From the NCBI GenBank assembly GCA_020634855.1, contig JACKAU010000012.1:186001-250000 (forward strand): DNA of 64,000 bases, read 5' to 3'. The first letter of the stretch is position 1. Each line of letters opens with the position of its first letter. The notes under the pieces were generated by a model. It saw only the letters and a program-made list of their open reading frames with translations, had not been told where the DNA came from and did not search any database. The translations under genes were made by a program, and so were the position numbers. This DNA is from Anaerolineales bacterium (GTDB lineage: Bacteria > Chloroflexota > Anaerolineae > 4572-78 > J111). Positions 52,402 through 60,461 of the stretch are shown in pieces.

Positions 52402-53513
52402 GGCAGCACCTGAACCTCAACCGACATCACCCTGGGCAGATTGCTGACGATGGGCGCCCAGGTATCGCCGGAATCAAAGGAAGCGTACACATGTCCGTCG
52501 GTCGTGCCAAAATAAATGCCGCATGAGTCGAGCGTATCGACGGCCATCGCATCGCGCAAGACGTTGACGTAGCAGTTGCTCTGCGGCAAGCCGTTGGTGA
52601 GCGCCTCCCACTCATTGCCGCCCGTGCGGCTGCGGTAGACGCGCAGTTTGCCCTCGGGCGGATAATGCTCCGAGTCGCTCTTGATAGGCACCACATAAAT
52701 CGTCTCCGGCTCGTGGGCATGGACGGCAATCGGGAAGCCGAAGTCGGTTGGCAGGTTGCCGCTGACTTCATGCCACTCCTCGCCGGCGTTGTCAGTGCGC
52801 ATAACATCCCAGTGCTTCTGCATAAACAGCACGTCCGGCTGAGACGGGTGCATCGCGATATTGTGAACGCAGTGACCGACATCGGCGTCAGGGTCGGGGA
52901 GTTCAAAGTTGGACTTCAGGCCGCGATTGATCGGCAGCCATGTCTCGCCGCCGTCGTCGGTGCGGAATGCGCCGGCAGCAGAGATAGCGACGACAATGCG
53001 GTTCGGATTGTTCGGGTCCAGAATAATGGTGTGCAAGCACATCCCCCCGGCCCCCGGCTGCCAAAGGTTACCTTTAACGCTGCGCAGCCCCGGCAACTCT
53101 TGCCACGATTGGCCGCCGTCGCCGGATCGGAACAGGGCGGCGTCTTCCACTCCGGCATAGACGACCTCCGGATCGGTGGGCGACGGTTCAAGGTGCCAGA
53201 CGCGATTGAATTCCCAGGGATGCTGGGTGCCATCGTACCACTGGTGGGTGCCGGGATTGCCCTCGTAGGCAAAGTCGTTGTTGACCGGCTCCCACGACTG
53301 GCCGCCGTCATCGGAGCGCTGGAGTAGTTGCCCAAACCATCCAGACGATTGCGAGACATAGATCCGGTTGGAGTCAACGGCTGAGCCTTTGAGGTGGTAA
53401 ATCTCCCAGCCTCCAAAGTGCGGGCCGCTGACATCCCACTGTTCACGCTTCTCATCCGACGTGAGAATGAATGCGCCTTTGCGCGTACCAACCAATACCC
53501 GTACGTTGCTCAT
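52398..53513 (-). CDS. Asp-box (BNR/sialidase-like) beta-propeller protein
   Basis: A 371-residue predicted six-bladed propeller with at least six Asp-box motifs: SDDGGQSW, SGDGGQSW, TDDGGETW, TDNAGEEW, SRTGGNEW and SFDSGDTW. Asp-box proteins include sialidases and many non-enzymatic propellers. The catalytic Arg triad and Tyr/Glu pair of sialidases cannot be confidently assigned, and there is no signal peptide, so a cytosolic role is likely. It is coupled by a four-base overlap to the MoaD/ThiS gene, an association that suggests a shared, uncharacterised task. Confidence 0.85.
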   Translation of the reverse strand: MSNVRVLVGTRKGAFILTSDEKREQWDVSGPHFGGWEIYHLKGSAVDSNRIYVSQSSGWFGQLLQRSDDGGQSWEPVNNDFAYEGNPGTHQWYDGTQHPWEFNRVWHLEPSPTDPEVVYAGVEDAALFRSGDGGQSWQELPGLRSVKGNLWQPGAGGMCLHTIILDPNNPNRIVVAISAAGAFRTDDGGETWLPINRGLKSNFELPDPDADVGHCVHNIAMHPSQPDVLFMQKHWDVMRTDNAGEEWHEVSGNLPTDFGFPIAVHAHEPETIYVVPIKSDSEHYPPEGKLRVYRSRTGGNEWEALTNGLPQSNCYVNVLRDAMAVDTLDSCGIYFGTTDGHVYASFDSGDTWAPIVSNLPRVMSVEVQVLP

Positions 53514-53561
53514 AAGTGCCTCCTCATTGAGCTTAATGCTAATAATTGACTTGATGCATAA

Positions 53562-54116
53562 TTAGAAATTAACCGCTTCGGCTGTGGCGGTGCCGTTCGT
53601 GAGACCGGGATAACTCAGCCACGTCACGGCGATGTTGAGTTCATTGATGATGTTGGCCGCCTCAATCCTTGTTCCGTTCTCTAGTTCTATGGCGCCGGTG
53701 GTATGGGCATCTTCGATGAGGGTCAGGTCGTAGCCGCGGTCCAGTGCGCCATACGCGGTGGCCCGAATGCACCAGTTGGTTGCCGCTCCGGCCAGCACAA
53801 TGTGGGTCGCACCCAGCTGGGCCAGTTCTTGCTCAAGCCGCGTCTCCTCAAAGGCCGAGTTGAACTGCTTATGGATGAGCGGCTCGCCCTCTGCTGGTGA
53901 CAAATCCGGTACCAACTGCCACTCCGGGCTGCCGTAACGCAGCTCCTGATCCGAGTGTTGGACCCATATTACGGGCACGTCACTGGCCCGCGCCCGCTCC
54001 ACAGACCGCGAGATGTTCTTGGTGATCCGGAGAGCATCCCAAGTCCCGCTCATCACGCCGATCTGCACGTCAACGATCAGCAGTACTCTTTTGTTCCCTG
54101 CGCGCACGGTTGCCAT
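53562..54116 (-). CDS. Isochorismatase-family cysteine hydrolase
   Basis: A 185-residue hydrolase of the isochorismatase/nicotinamidase superfamily. The catalytic triad is D16 (IVDVQ), K83 (IHKQFNSAF) and C116 (GAATNWCIRAT). The nicotinamidase metal-site histidines are not evident, so a nonspecific amidase or isochorismatase-like role is likelier. The ATG at 54116 is preceded by AAGGAG; a longer ORF start adds 21 unsupported residues. The following gene upstream on this strand is an RibD/DHFR-like protein. Confidence 0.9.
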   Translation of the reverse strand: MATVRAGNKRVLLIVDVQIGVMSGTWDALRITKNISRSVERARASDVPVIWVQHSDQELRYGSPEWQLVPDLSPAEGEPLIHKQFNSAFEETRLEQELAQLGATHIVLAGAATNWCIRATAYGALDRGYDLTLIEDAHTTGAIELENGTRIEAANIINELNIAVTWLSYPGLTNGTATAEAVNF

Positions 54117-54182
54117 TGTATACTCCTTAATGCGCTTGTTATATGGCGGTGCTGTCCTTTGAACGTTATACGCTTCCACTTT

Positions 54183-54734
54183 TTATTTTTTTGTCGGCTC
54201 ATAGTAAAGCGCTACGGCACCGCAACCAAATCTTTTTGTTTTCAAGAGTGTAAGGTCAACTTTATCTTTGATGTTTTTAAATAAGGGCAAGCCGCTTCCT
54301 AAAATAACGGGGTGAACGACAAGCTGGTATTCATCAATTAAGTCGAGTGGCGTTAAGGCGACTATTAAACTCGGGCTGCCAACTAAAATGTCTTTACCGG
54401 GTTGGTGCTTGAGTTCTAAAACCTCTTCTTTAATACCGCGCTTTGCTATCCTTGCCGTTTTCCAATCGACATTTTTCAGGGTGCGGGAAAAAACAACCTT
54501 TGAAATAGTGTCTATGGTAACGGCAAATTCATCCACGGCTTTGTTGCCGGTAGGATTTTCTACCACAGTTGGCCAATATTCCATAAGCTGGTAGGTGATC
54601 CTGCCAAATAAAATGGTGTCTGCGCTGTTTAATAGCGCAATAAAATGTTGATGGGTTTCATCATCTGCAATCCCGGCCGTGTGGTCGCAAAACCCGTCAA
54701 GGGTCATATTGATTGTTGCAATTATTTTTCTCAT
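54183..54734 (-). CDS. Dihydrofolate reductase-family protein (RibD C-terminal-like), paralogue 1
   Basis: A 183-residue single-domain protein of the RibD C-terminal/DHFR fold. MRKIIATINMTLDGF is the first strand and loop; GRITYQLMEYWP follows, then KVVFSRTLKNVDW, GKDILVGSPSLI and LIDEYQLVVHPVILGSGLPLF. These proteins probably use NADPH, but the substrate is unknown. The internal ATG at 54734 matches the family start; no strong RBS is visible. Three further paralogues occur within the next 7 kb. Confidence 0.88.
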   Translation of the reverse strand: MRKIIATINMTLDGFCDHTAGIADDETHQHFIALLNSADTILFGRITYQLMEYWPTVVENPTGNKAVDEFAVTIDTISKVVFSRTLKNVDWKTARIAKRGIKEEVLELKHQPGKDILVGSPSLIVALTPLDLIDEYQLVVHPVILGSGLPLFKNIKDKVDLTLLKTKRFGCGAVALYYEPTKK

Positions 54735-54858
54735 ATATTTTTTTCTGTTTGTTTCTTGCAGAAAGTTCAACTTAGCTCGGTTGTCAAGCCATATAACAAT
54801 GTATTATAAAAACCGTCAGATCTGACGGGTCTATCTTAACTTCATAATACGAGATAAC

Positions 54859-55167
54859 TTAGGTGGTTTTCGTCGATGTCAGCCCATAACCGCCAACCGG
54901 CTCGGTTATGGTGGGGGCTTCGAAGTTGGCAATGAGGGGGCGAGCTTGGGCGATGGCCTGCTGCACCGCAGGTAGCGATAATGACGCGCGATGGCTTTCT
55001 GGGCTGTTCCAAACTTCGGTAATCCAGATGGCGTTGGCATCCACCGAGTCTTTGGCGATGACATAGCTAATGCAGCCGGGCATTTCCGCTGTGCTTTCCA
55101 ATAAAATGGCAATCAGCGCATCACGCTGATCGGCCACCGCGATCATTTTTCCGATTAATCCGTACAT
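54859..55167 (-). CDS. Antibiotic biosynthesis monooxygenase (YgiN-like) domain protein
   Basis: A 102-residue ABM-domain protein, likely a dimeric alpha/beta barrel such as quinol monooxygenase YgiN. MPGCISYVIAKD and WITEVWNSPESHRASL are typical. It has no cofactor motif, as usual in the family. It sits among small stress-related genes and is probably cytosolic. The substrate is unknown. Confidence 0.85.
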   Translation of the reverse strand: MYGLIGKMIAVADQRDALIAILLESTAEMPGCISYVIAKDSVDANAIWITEVWNSPESHRASLSLPAVQQAIAQARPLIANFEAPTITEPVGGYGLTSTKTT

Positions 55168-55238
55168 TTTTTCTCCATGCCGTAGCCACGAATGATGTCG
55201 AACTCATAAATGAGTTGCTTCTCCTCAACCATGACTGT

Positions 55239-55598
55239 TTATGAATTTACATCTGACCACACCGCATATTCATTACCATTGGGGTCGCCAAAGTGAAACC
55301 GGTAACCACCGGGGAATGAAAAGATGGGCTTTATGATGGTTCCACCCGCTAGCTCTATTTTGGTTTGGGTTTGCCCTAGCGCTTTACTATAGAAAACGAT
55401 CAGCGCACTCCCATTTTCAGTTGAAGCAGTTAAGTCGGATTTGAAAAAACCGCCGTCAAGCCCTTCATTTGAAAACGCTGTATAGTCCGGGCCATAATCC
55501 ACAAAAGCCCAACCAAATACTGTGCTGAAAAATGATTTCGTCGCTTCTATATCTTTTGCTGGAAATTCAACATAATTTATTTTTTCATGCTCATTCAT
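55239..55598 (-). CDS. VOC (glyoxalase-like) family protein
   Basis: A 119-residue vicinal oxygen chelate protein with a paired beta-alpha-beta-beta-beta fold. The start INYVEFPAKDIEATKSFFSTVFGW and the C-terminal YRFHFGDPNGNEYAVWS are diagnostic. The metal ligands of true glyoxalase I are only partly conserved. Its function (isomerase, dioxygenase or resistance protein) is unknown. GAGTGAATAATGAATGAG gives a modest RBS. Confidence 0.88.
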   Translation of the reverse strand: MNEHEKINYVEFPAKDIEATKSFFSTVFGWAFVDYGPDYTAFSNEGLDGGFFKSDLTASTENGSALIVFYSKALGQTQTKIELAGGTIIKPIFSFPGGYRFHFGDPNGNEYAVWSDVNS

Positions 55599-55662
55599 TA
55601 TTCACTCCTTTACTTCTGGCTCAATTTGGCAATGATCCTTCCTGAAATCTGAAACGTGCTGG

Positions 55663-56139
55663 CTACTGCTTCACGATACACAACGCTTGCCGAATCTCAC
55701 CCAGATGATAGGCGGTATGGACGATAGTGGCGATGACGCCGCCGATGAGTCGTTCGTTGGACCATTCGGTGGTCTCATCGATGAAGGTTTTGATCCGATC
55801 ATAGCGCTCGCGTAACTCTGACTTGATGGCCTCCCACTCGTCGGGCGAAACGGCGCTCGTTTCGCGCCAAATCTTGTCCCAGTCTTGCTTTTTGAACTCC
55901 TGGGTGCGTAGCGCTTCTTCGATGACCTGTAGGTAAAAGGCCACGTGTTTCACCTGCGCGGCCAGGGTGGCGCACTGGCCGCCCACCGGAATCGACGCTT
56001 CCTCAGCCGAAACCGTTGCCAGAGTTTCAAACATGGAGGTGCCTTTATCGAGAAAATAGCCCTGTACGTTGTCGAAGGTTTCATCGAGCAGCCCGTAAAT
56101 GTTTGCGGTAAAATGCTCGGCTTGAATTTGCGATGTCAT
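55663..56139 (-). CDS. DinB-family protein
   Basis: A 158-residue helix-bundle protein with DinB-type histidines in AAQVKHVAFYLQ (about residue 66) and HTAYHLGEIRQAL (about 144-148). It is shorter than, and only distantly similar to, the DinB protein at 38.7 kb. The function is unknown; a metal-dependent thiol transferase is possible. AAGGAGAAC precedes the ATG at 56139. A 20/21 bp tandem array begins about 300 bases upstream. Confidence 0.82.
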   Translation of the reverse strand: MTSQIQAEHFTANIYGLLDETFDNVQGYFLDKGTSMFETLATVSAEEASIPVGGQCATLAAQVKHVAFYLQVIEEALRTQEFKKQDWDKIWRETSAVSPDEWEAIKSELRERYDRIKTFIDETTEWSNERLIGGVIATIVHTAYHLGEIRQALCIVKQ

Positions 56140-56442
56140 AATAAGTTCTCCTTAGAACGTGCTTAAGGTCTTTCAAGGGGTCACAGCCAGGCACAGATGC
56201 TCATCGATGTTTTATGCCTGAGAGGGAGAGGGAAAAGGTTGGTATCAAGGTCGTGGATAGCGTTTATTTTAGAACATTTGTGCGTGTTTGTCAATATTGA
56301 GACAGAACCCGCAGCCATTCCACATGTGAACTTTGGGTGCGACCCATGAAGGTAAAAATTTATACCCGGCCAAGTTGGTCACCGTCCTGTTCATTTGCAA
56401 TAGTGACGTGTGGGCAGGCCAAAAATGGTTAAAATCATTCCT

Positions 56443-56760
56443 ACCAACCGAAAAACGGTTCCTACCGTCGAAAAATGGTTCCTACCGCTAAAAAATCGTT
56501 CCTTCCGACCGCCGAACGATTCGTACCGTCACCGAACAGTTCATACCGTCGCCGAATGGCTTGTACCGACCGCCGAACGATTCGTACCATCGCCGAATGG
56601 CTTGTACCGACCACCGAACGATTCGTACCACCGCCGAACGGCTTGTACGGACCGCCGAACGGCTTGTACGGACCGCCGAACGGTTCGTACCACCGCCGAA
56701 CGGCTTGTACCGACCGCCGAACGATTCGTACCATCGCCGAATGGCTTGTACCGCTGAAGA
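56443..56760. repeat. Tandem array of about sixteen 20/21 bp units (family A, second locus)
   Basis: Same consensus as the array at 18.37-18.60 kb (about CGCCGAACGGTTCGTACCAN). Unit starts run from about 56448 to 56737 with spacing mostly 20 and 21 (one interval of 24). The first three units are degenerate (for example GAAAAACGGTTCCTACCG), the rest closely alike, and a 41 bp double unit repeats near the end. It fills the space between a DinB gene start and an RibD-like gene end. The rest of 56140-56442 shows no gene. Confidence 0.9.
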
Positions 56761-56827
56761 GAATGGGGACTGGTTGAGCTACCTGAGCGTGAAGTACCGC
56801 AGATGAGCTGAAAAATACGGGTCGTCA

Positions 56828-57400
56828 CTACTGGCCCTGGTCTGTACGGTTATAGCGGAGGTACACCACCCCGGAGCCGAAGGTGCGGGTTTCGACAAGT
56901 TGCAATTTGATAGCGTCTTCTAACGCCGGTAAAAAGGGCGACCCCTGACCCAGAACGACCGGATGAATGTAAATCTGGTACTCATCGATCAAGCCAAGCC
57001 GGGCCACACTCGCGGCAAGATTGGCTCCGGCAACTGCAATATCCTTGCCGGGCTGCGCTTTCAGCGTCGAGACCGTTTCGGCGATGTTGCCCCTAACCAG
57101 CCGGCTGTTGCCTTCAACCTGGTCAAGTGTCTTCGAGAATACAATTTTGTGTATCCCTTTCCATACTTGGGCGAACTCGCGTTCGTAGGACGAAGACTCG
57201 GGGTTCTCTTCCGCTGTCTCCCAGTAGCGCATCACGTCATACATCCGCCGTCCGTACAGATAGGTATCGATCCCATCACTTTGCCGGTCGTTGGCAAAGC
57301 TGTGGAGTTCTTCGTCAATGATGGGCCAATCAAGATTGTGGTCAGGCCCCTCGAAAAAGCCGTCGAGCGAGATCATCATCGAGTAGATTATCTTTCGCAT
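56828..57400 (-). CDS. Dihydrofolate reductase-family protein, paralogue 2
   Basis: A 190-residue RibD C-terminal/DHFR-fold protein. MRKIIYSMMISLDGFFEGPD starts it; YGRRMYDVMRYW, HKIVFSKTLDQVEGNSRL, GKDIAVAGANLAAS and LIDEYQIYIHPVVLGQGSPFL follow. It is a close relative of the genes at 54.2, 58.9 and 60.5 kb. The GyrI-like gene lies 15 bases upstream on the same strand, so the two are probably one operon. Confidence 0.9.
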   Translation of the reverse strand: MRKIIYSMMISLDGFFEGPDHNLDWPIIDEELHSFANDRQSDGIDTYLYGRRMYDVMRYWETAEENPESSSYEREFAQVWKGIHKIVFSKTLDQVEGNSRLVRGNIAETVSTLKAQPGKDIAVAGANLAASVARLGLIDEYQIYIHPVVLGQGSPFLPALEDAIKLQLVETRTFGSGVVYLRYNRTDQGQ

Positions 57401-57415
57401 GGTGTTTCTCCGTGG

Positions 57416-57874
57416 TTAAGCTTTCTTTTTGACCGGGATGTAGATCAACACAGGGGAAGTGGGATCGTTCGGGTTGAAGGTGTCGCTGTAGAATTCGAAA
57501 AAGGGGCCGGTGGCGCGTTGATATATCGATGTGGGCAGCCAGGTACTATGGATGTGATCGAAGACCTGGGTGAGTGTGGGCAAGGTGGCTTCAAATACGG
57601 CGTAGGTGTTGGCCGGGACATCCCAGGGGGTCATGCCCGTGGGTAAATCAGCCACTTTCTCGACGGGGCTGCCGGCCATATAGTCCAGCGCGCCGCTTTG
57701 CGGATCAAAACTCATCACGCCGTAGCTGACGTGCGGCTCAACTTGATGGGGAACCTCGTTCATCCGTGGGCCAAACTGCTGCCAAAGGTTCGGTATTTCG
57801 GGTGACATTGGTTCGGCCTGAATCCGTAGACCGACGACGGTAAAAGCCGGTTTGGTGATAAATTGCGGTTGCAT
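57416..57874 (-). CDS. GyrI-like small-molecule-binding domain protein
   Basis: A 152-residue GyrI/AraC-effector-type protein (SHS2 fold) with no DNA-binding domain. FTVVGLRIQAEPMSPEIPNLWQQF at the N-terminus and the C-terminal DHIHSTWLPTSIYQRATGPFFEFY are characteristic. It may bind hydrophobic ligands. Its ATG overlaps the stop of the upstream hydrolase fragment (TAATG). Confidence 0.85.
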   Translation of the reverse strand: MQPQFITKPAFTVVGLRIQAEPMSPEIPNLWQQFGPRMNEVPHQVEPHVSYGVMSFDPQSGALDYMAGSPVEKVADLPTGMTPWDVPANTYAVFEATLPTLTQVFDHIHSTWLPTSIYQRATGPFFEFYSDTFNPNDPTSPVLIYIPVKKKA

Positions 57875-58227
57875 TAGTGTTCTCCTTTTTTGATATCTTC
57901 GGCTACTTCAACCAAATTGTTCTTAAACTGATGGCCGCGCTCCTCAAACTCGCGGACAGTGGCCTGGGGCAGTCTTTCGGCATAGAGCGCGAGATGCGTA
58001 AACGGTACGGTCTCATCATCGCGGCTGTGGTATAAAACGATGGGTGACTCTTGCGGCAGCTTTGTGGCCACGTCTTTTCGCAAAGCGTACTCATCATAGT
58101 CCCATTCTTCAGCGCCCCAGTAAGGTGCGGCGATGATGTAGATGCCGCCAATCGGTTTTTTGAGCGTATGTTCAGACAGATATTTCAATAGTAGGGAGCC
58201 ACCAAAAGAGTGCCTGTATCCGTTAGT
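57874..58227 (-). pseudogene. Truncated RBBP9/YdeN-like alpha/beta hydrolase
   Basis: Only the C-terminal part of an alpha/beta hydrolase remains. The nucleophile elbow survives as RHSFGGS near the start of the open frame (the ATG at 58188 lies after it), followed by GGIYIIAAPYWGAEEW, PIVLYHSRDDETVPF (Asp) and RGHQF (His). RBBP9/YdeN proteins are about 190 residues; roughly the first 80 are missing, including the first strands. The frame begins beside the YdeI-like gene stop, as if a deletion fused the two. It is therefore a probable pseudogene. Confidence 0.8.
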
Positions 58228-58235
58228 AAAGTCGC

Positions 58236-58814
58236 TTAATATAGCTTCTCACCTTTTTCCATCATCGCGATAAACTGCTCAAACCGCTTTTGCCGGGTTT
58301 CCGGTTTCTTGGCGGTTTGCAGGCGATAGGCGATGGCGTAGCGGTTCTGTTTATTCAGGGTTTCAAAGAAAGCCTTGGCCTGGGAACGTTCGTCCAAGGC
58401 GGCCAAGAAATCCTCCGGTACGGTCATTTCGCTGGGGGGAGCATAGGCCGCTTCCCAGCGGCCATCGGCTTGCGCAGCCCGAACGTGAACCATCCCGACC
58501 TCCTGCATGCGGCCCTCGGCGATGAGGCGATCGACATGCTCGCGGTTGCGTTTCGACCAGTTGCTGCTTTTCTGGCGCGGCGTAAAGCGCTGCAAATAAG
58601 CCTCATCGTCAAGCGATTTTTTGATGCTGTCGATCCAGCCCCAACACAGGGCTTCCACTACGGCCTCCTCCCAATTAATCGATTTTTGCCCGGAGCCTTT
58701 TTTATAAATCTTGAGCCACAACTCCGGTTCGGAGGCGTGATTCTGCTCTAGCCAATTCCAAAACGCGGCGGAGTCCTCAAAGGCTTGAATACGGGTTTGA
58801 TCGGGTTCGGGCAT
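58236..58814 (-). CDS. YdeI/OmpD-associated family protein
   Basis: A 192-residue protein of the YdeI family. IQAFEDSAAFWNWLEQNHASEPELWLKIYKKGS starts it, INWEEAVVEALCWGWIDS is the hallmark, and FTPRQKSSNWSKRNREHVDRL follows. The C-terminal region has the usual RLQTAKKPETRQKRF. It has been linked to stress and polymyxin resistance in enterics but has no defined biochemistry. The ATG at 58814, after GGAGG, is preferred over 58829. Confidence 0.9.
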   Translation of the reverse strand: MPEPDQTRIQAFEDSAAFWNWLEQNHASEPELWLKIYKKGSGQKSINWEEAVVEALCWGWIDSIKKSLDDEAYLQRFTPRQKSSNWSKRNREHVDRLIAEGRMQEVGMVHVRAAQADGRWEAAYAPPSEMTVPEDFLAALDERSQAKAFFETLNKQNRYAIAYRLQTAKKPETRQKRFEQFIAMMEKGEKLY

Positions 58815-58856
58815 AGTGCCTCCTATCAATGAAGTGTCTTGGCATAAATCCTAGGG

Positions 58857-59438
58857 CTATTCGCCCTGATCGCGTTTGGTTTTATAGTGCAGGGCCACAA
58901 CCCCCGAAGCAAGCGTCTTCGCGTTTACCAGGGTAAGGTCACTACGGACCTCGGCGTCTTTGAAGATGGGTATGCCCTGTCCCAAAATTACAGGATTGAG
59001 CGTTAATCTATACTCATCAATTAAATCGAGTTGGATAAGCGTTTGGGCTAGGCCCGGACTGCCGAAAATAACCAGATCTTTGCCGGGCTGCTGTTTGAGT
59101 TTCGCGATTTCTTCGGCCAGATTATCTTTAATGAGGGTGGTGTTTTGCCATTCAACCGTTTCCAGCGTTTTTGAAAAAACAACTTTAGGTACTTCCTGGA
59201 TCCACTGAGCATGCTCGAGGGCATGCTTTGAGGGAGATGGATCATCAAGAACGGTAGGCCAATAACTTTCCATCATTTGATACGTCACCCGGCCATATAA
59301 AGGCGAGCCAACGGTAGCTACGATGCCTTCTGCGTATTTCTCCAATTCTTCATCATAGGTAATCCAATCCAATTCTCCATTTGGCCCGGCGGCGAAGCCA
59401 TCGAGTGAGATATGCATGAATAATACGACGTTTCTCAC
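58857..59438 (-). CDS. Dihydrofolate reductase-family protein, paralogue 3
   Basis: A 193-residue RibD C-terminal/DHFR-fold protein: MRNVVLFMHISLDGFAAGPN, then YGRVTYQMMESYWP, PKVVFSKTLETVEWQN, GKDLVIFGSPGLAQ and LIDEYRLTLNPVILGQGIPIF. Its start overlaps the stop of the double PhnB-like gene (ATGA), so the two are co-translated. The substrate is unknown. Confidence 0.9.
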   Translation of the reverse strand: MRNVVLFMHISLDGFAAGPNGELDWITYDEELEKYAEGIVATVGSPLYGRVTYQMMESYWPTVLDDPSPSKHALEHAQWIQEVPKVVFSKTLETVEWQNTTLIKDNLAEEIAKLKQQPGKDLVIFGSPGLAQTLIQLDLIDEYRLTLNPVILGQGIPIFKDAEVRSDLTLVNAKTLASGVVALHYKTKRDQGE

Positions 59439-60322
59439 TGCGTATCTCCCCCATAGGCTTGCTTCAAAGCGGCGATGTCGATTTTTTTCATTTGTAGCAT
59501 CGCTTCCGTCACCCTCTTTGCTTTTTCGGGATCAGGATCGCCCATCAATTCCAGGAGAATATCGGGAATGATTTGCCACGATACGCCGTATTTATCCTTG
59601 AGCCAACCGCATTGTTCAGCCTCTTTATCGGCCGAAAGCTGCGCCCACAGTTCGTCGACTTCTGCTTGCGATTGGCAGTGAACCATAAGCGAAACGGCTT
59701 CGGTGAAGGAGAAAGCGTGCGCTCCAGCACTATCCATAGCCATGAACTCCTGGCCAAACAGGGAGAAGACGGCATGGATCACGGAGCCTTCAATTTCGTT
59801 GCTGCCGGGGCCATAGCGCTCGAGCCGGATAATGCTCGAGTCGTCGAACAAGGCGGTGTAAAACTTCATGGCCTCTTCGGCTTTGCCCGCCTGATCACCC
59901 ACAAACAGTAAAAACGGCATAATTTTTTGCGGCTGGCCGACCAGATTCAACTGCCACGAAAGACCAAATTTATCCTCGATCCAGCCGAATTTTTCGCTGA
60001 ACGGATAGGCAGCCAGTTCCATCAGCGCTTGTCCGCCTTCTGACAGGTTGGCCCACAGCGTATCGATCTCTTCTTCTGTTTCGCAGAGGACAAAGAAGGA
60101 GGTCGCCGGGGTGAATTTGAAGTGAGGGCCGCCGTTTAGAGCCGTAACTTCCAGTCCAGCGAGCTTGAAGGTCGCGGTCACAATCGATCCCGCCGACCCC
60201 GGCCCGGCTTCGCCATAGCGGGCAACGTCGCCAATCTCGGAATTTTTGAAGAGGGAGGTATAAAAATTCATCGCCTCTTCAGCTTGGTTATCGAACCATA
60301 AAAATGGAGTTATTTTTTGCAT
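59435..60322 (-). CDS. Double PhnB-like (VOC) domain protein
   Basis: A 295-residue protein with two PhnB/3-demethylubiquinone-type VOC domains (about 1-130 and 135-270), each beginning with an ITPFLWFDNQAEEAMNFY- or KIMPFLLFVGDQ-like strand and containing a FKLAG or FSLFGQEF strand. The C-terminal tail (MLQMKKIDIAALKQAY) is common in this family. The ATG at 60322 follows AAAGGAG; the longer frame starts inside a dispersed repeat. It overlaps the paralogue-3 gene by four bases. Confidence 0.9.
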   Translation of the reverse strand: MQKITPFLWFDNQAEEAMNFYTSLFKNSEIGDVARYGEAGPGSAGSIVTATFKLAGLEVTALNGGPHFKFTPATSFFVLCETEEEIDTLWANLSEGGQALMELAAYPFSEKFGWIEDKFGLSWQLNLVGQPQKIMPFLLFVGDQAGKAEEAMKFYTALFDDSSIIRLERYGPGSNEIEGSVIHAVFSLFGQEFMAMDSAGAHAFSFTEAVSLMVHCQSQAEVDELWAQLSADKEAEQCGWLKDKYGVSWQIIPDILLELMGDPDPEKAKRVTEAMLQMKKIDIAALKQAYGGDTQ

Positions 60323-60415
60323 GAGTTTGCTCCTTTGGAAATAAAGGTCTGGAGCGTCAAAGTTTACTTTGACCCTACTGCCAATGACAAAGCCAGCTTT
60401 GTTGCTCCCATAAAA
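60323..60415. repeat. Dispersed palindromic repeat, copy at the PhnB-like gene
   Basis: The palindromes GTCAAAGTTTACTTTGAC and ACAAAGCCAGCTTTGT stand close together here, in the same order as at about 2468 and 2692. The repeat's AAAGGAG-containing end forms the RBS of the minus-strand gene starting at 60322. Confidence 0.7.
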
Positions 60416-60461
60416 TTTCATCCTTAGAACTGTCTCAATCGAGACAATTTACTTTGCTCCG

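Noticed and set aside
56410..56806. Several overlapping frames rich in Arg, Pro and Asn
   Set aside because: They are readings of the tandem array on both strands, with no RBS or family likeness.
56963..57646. 227-aa plus-strand ORF
   Set aside because: Antisense to the RibD-like and GyrI-like genes.
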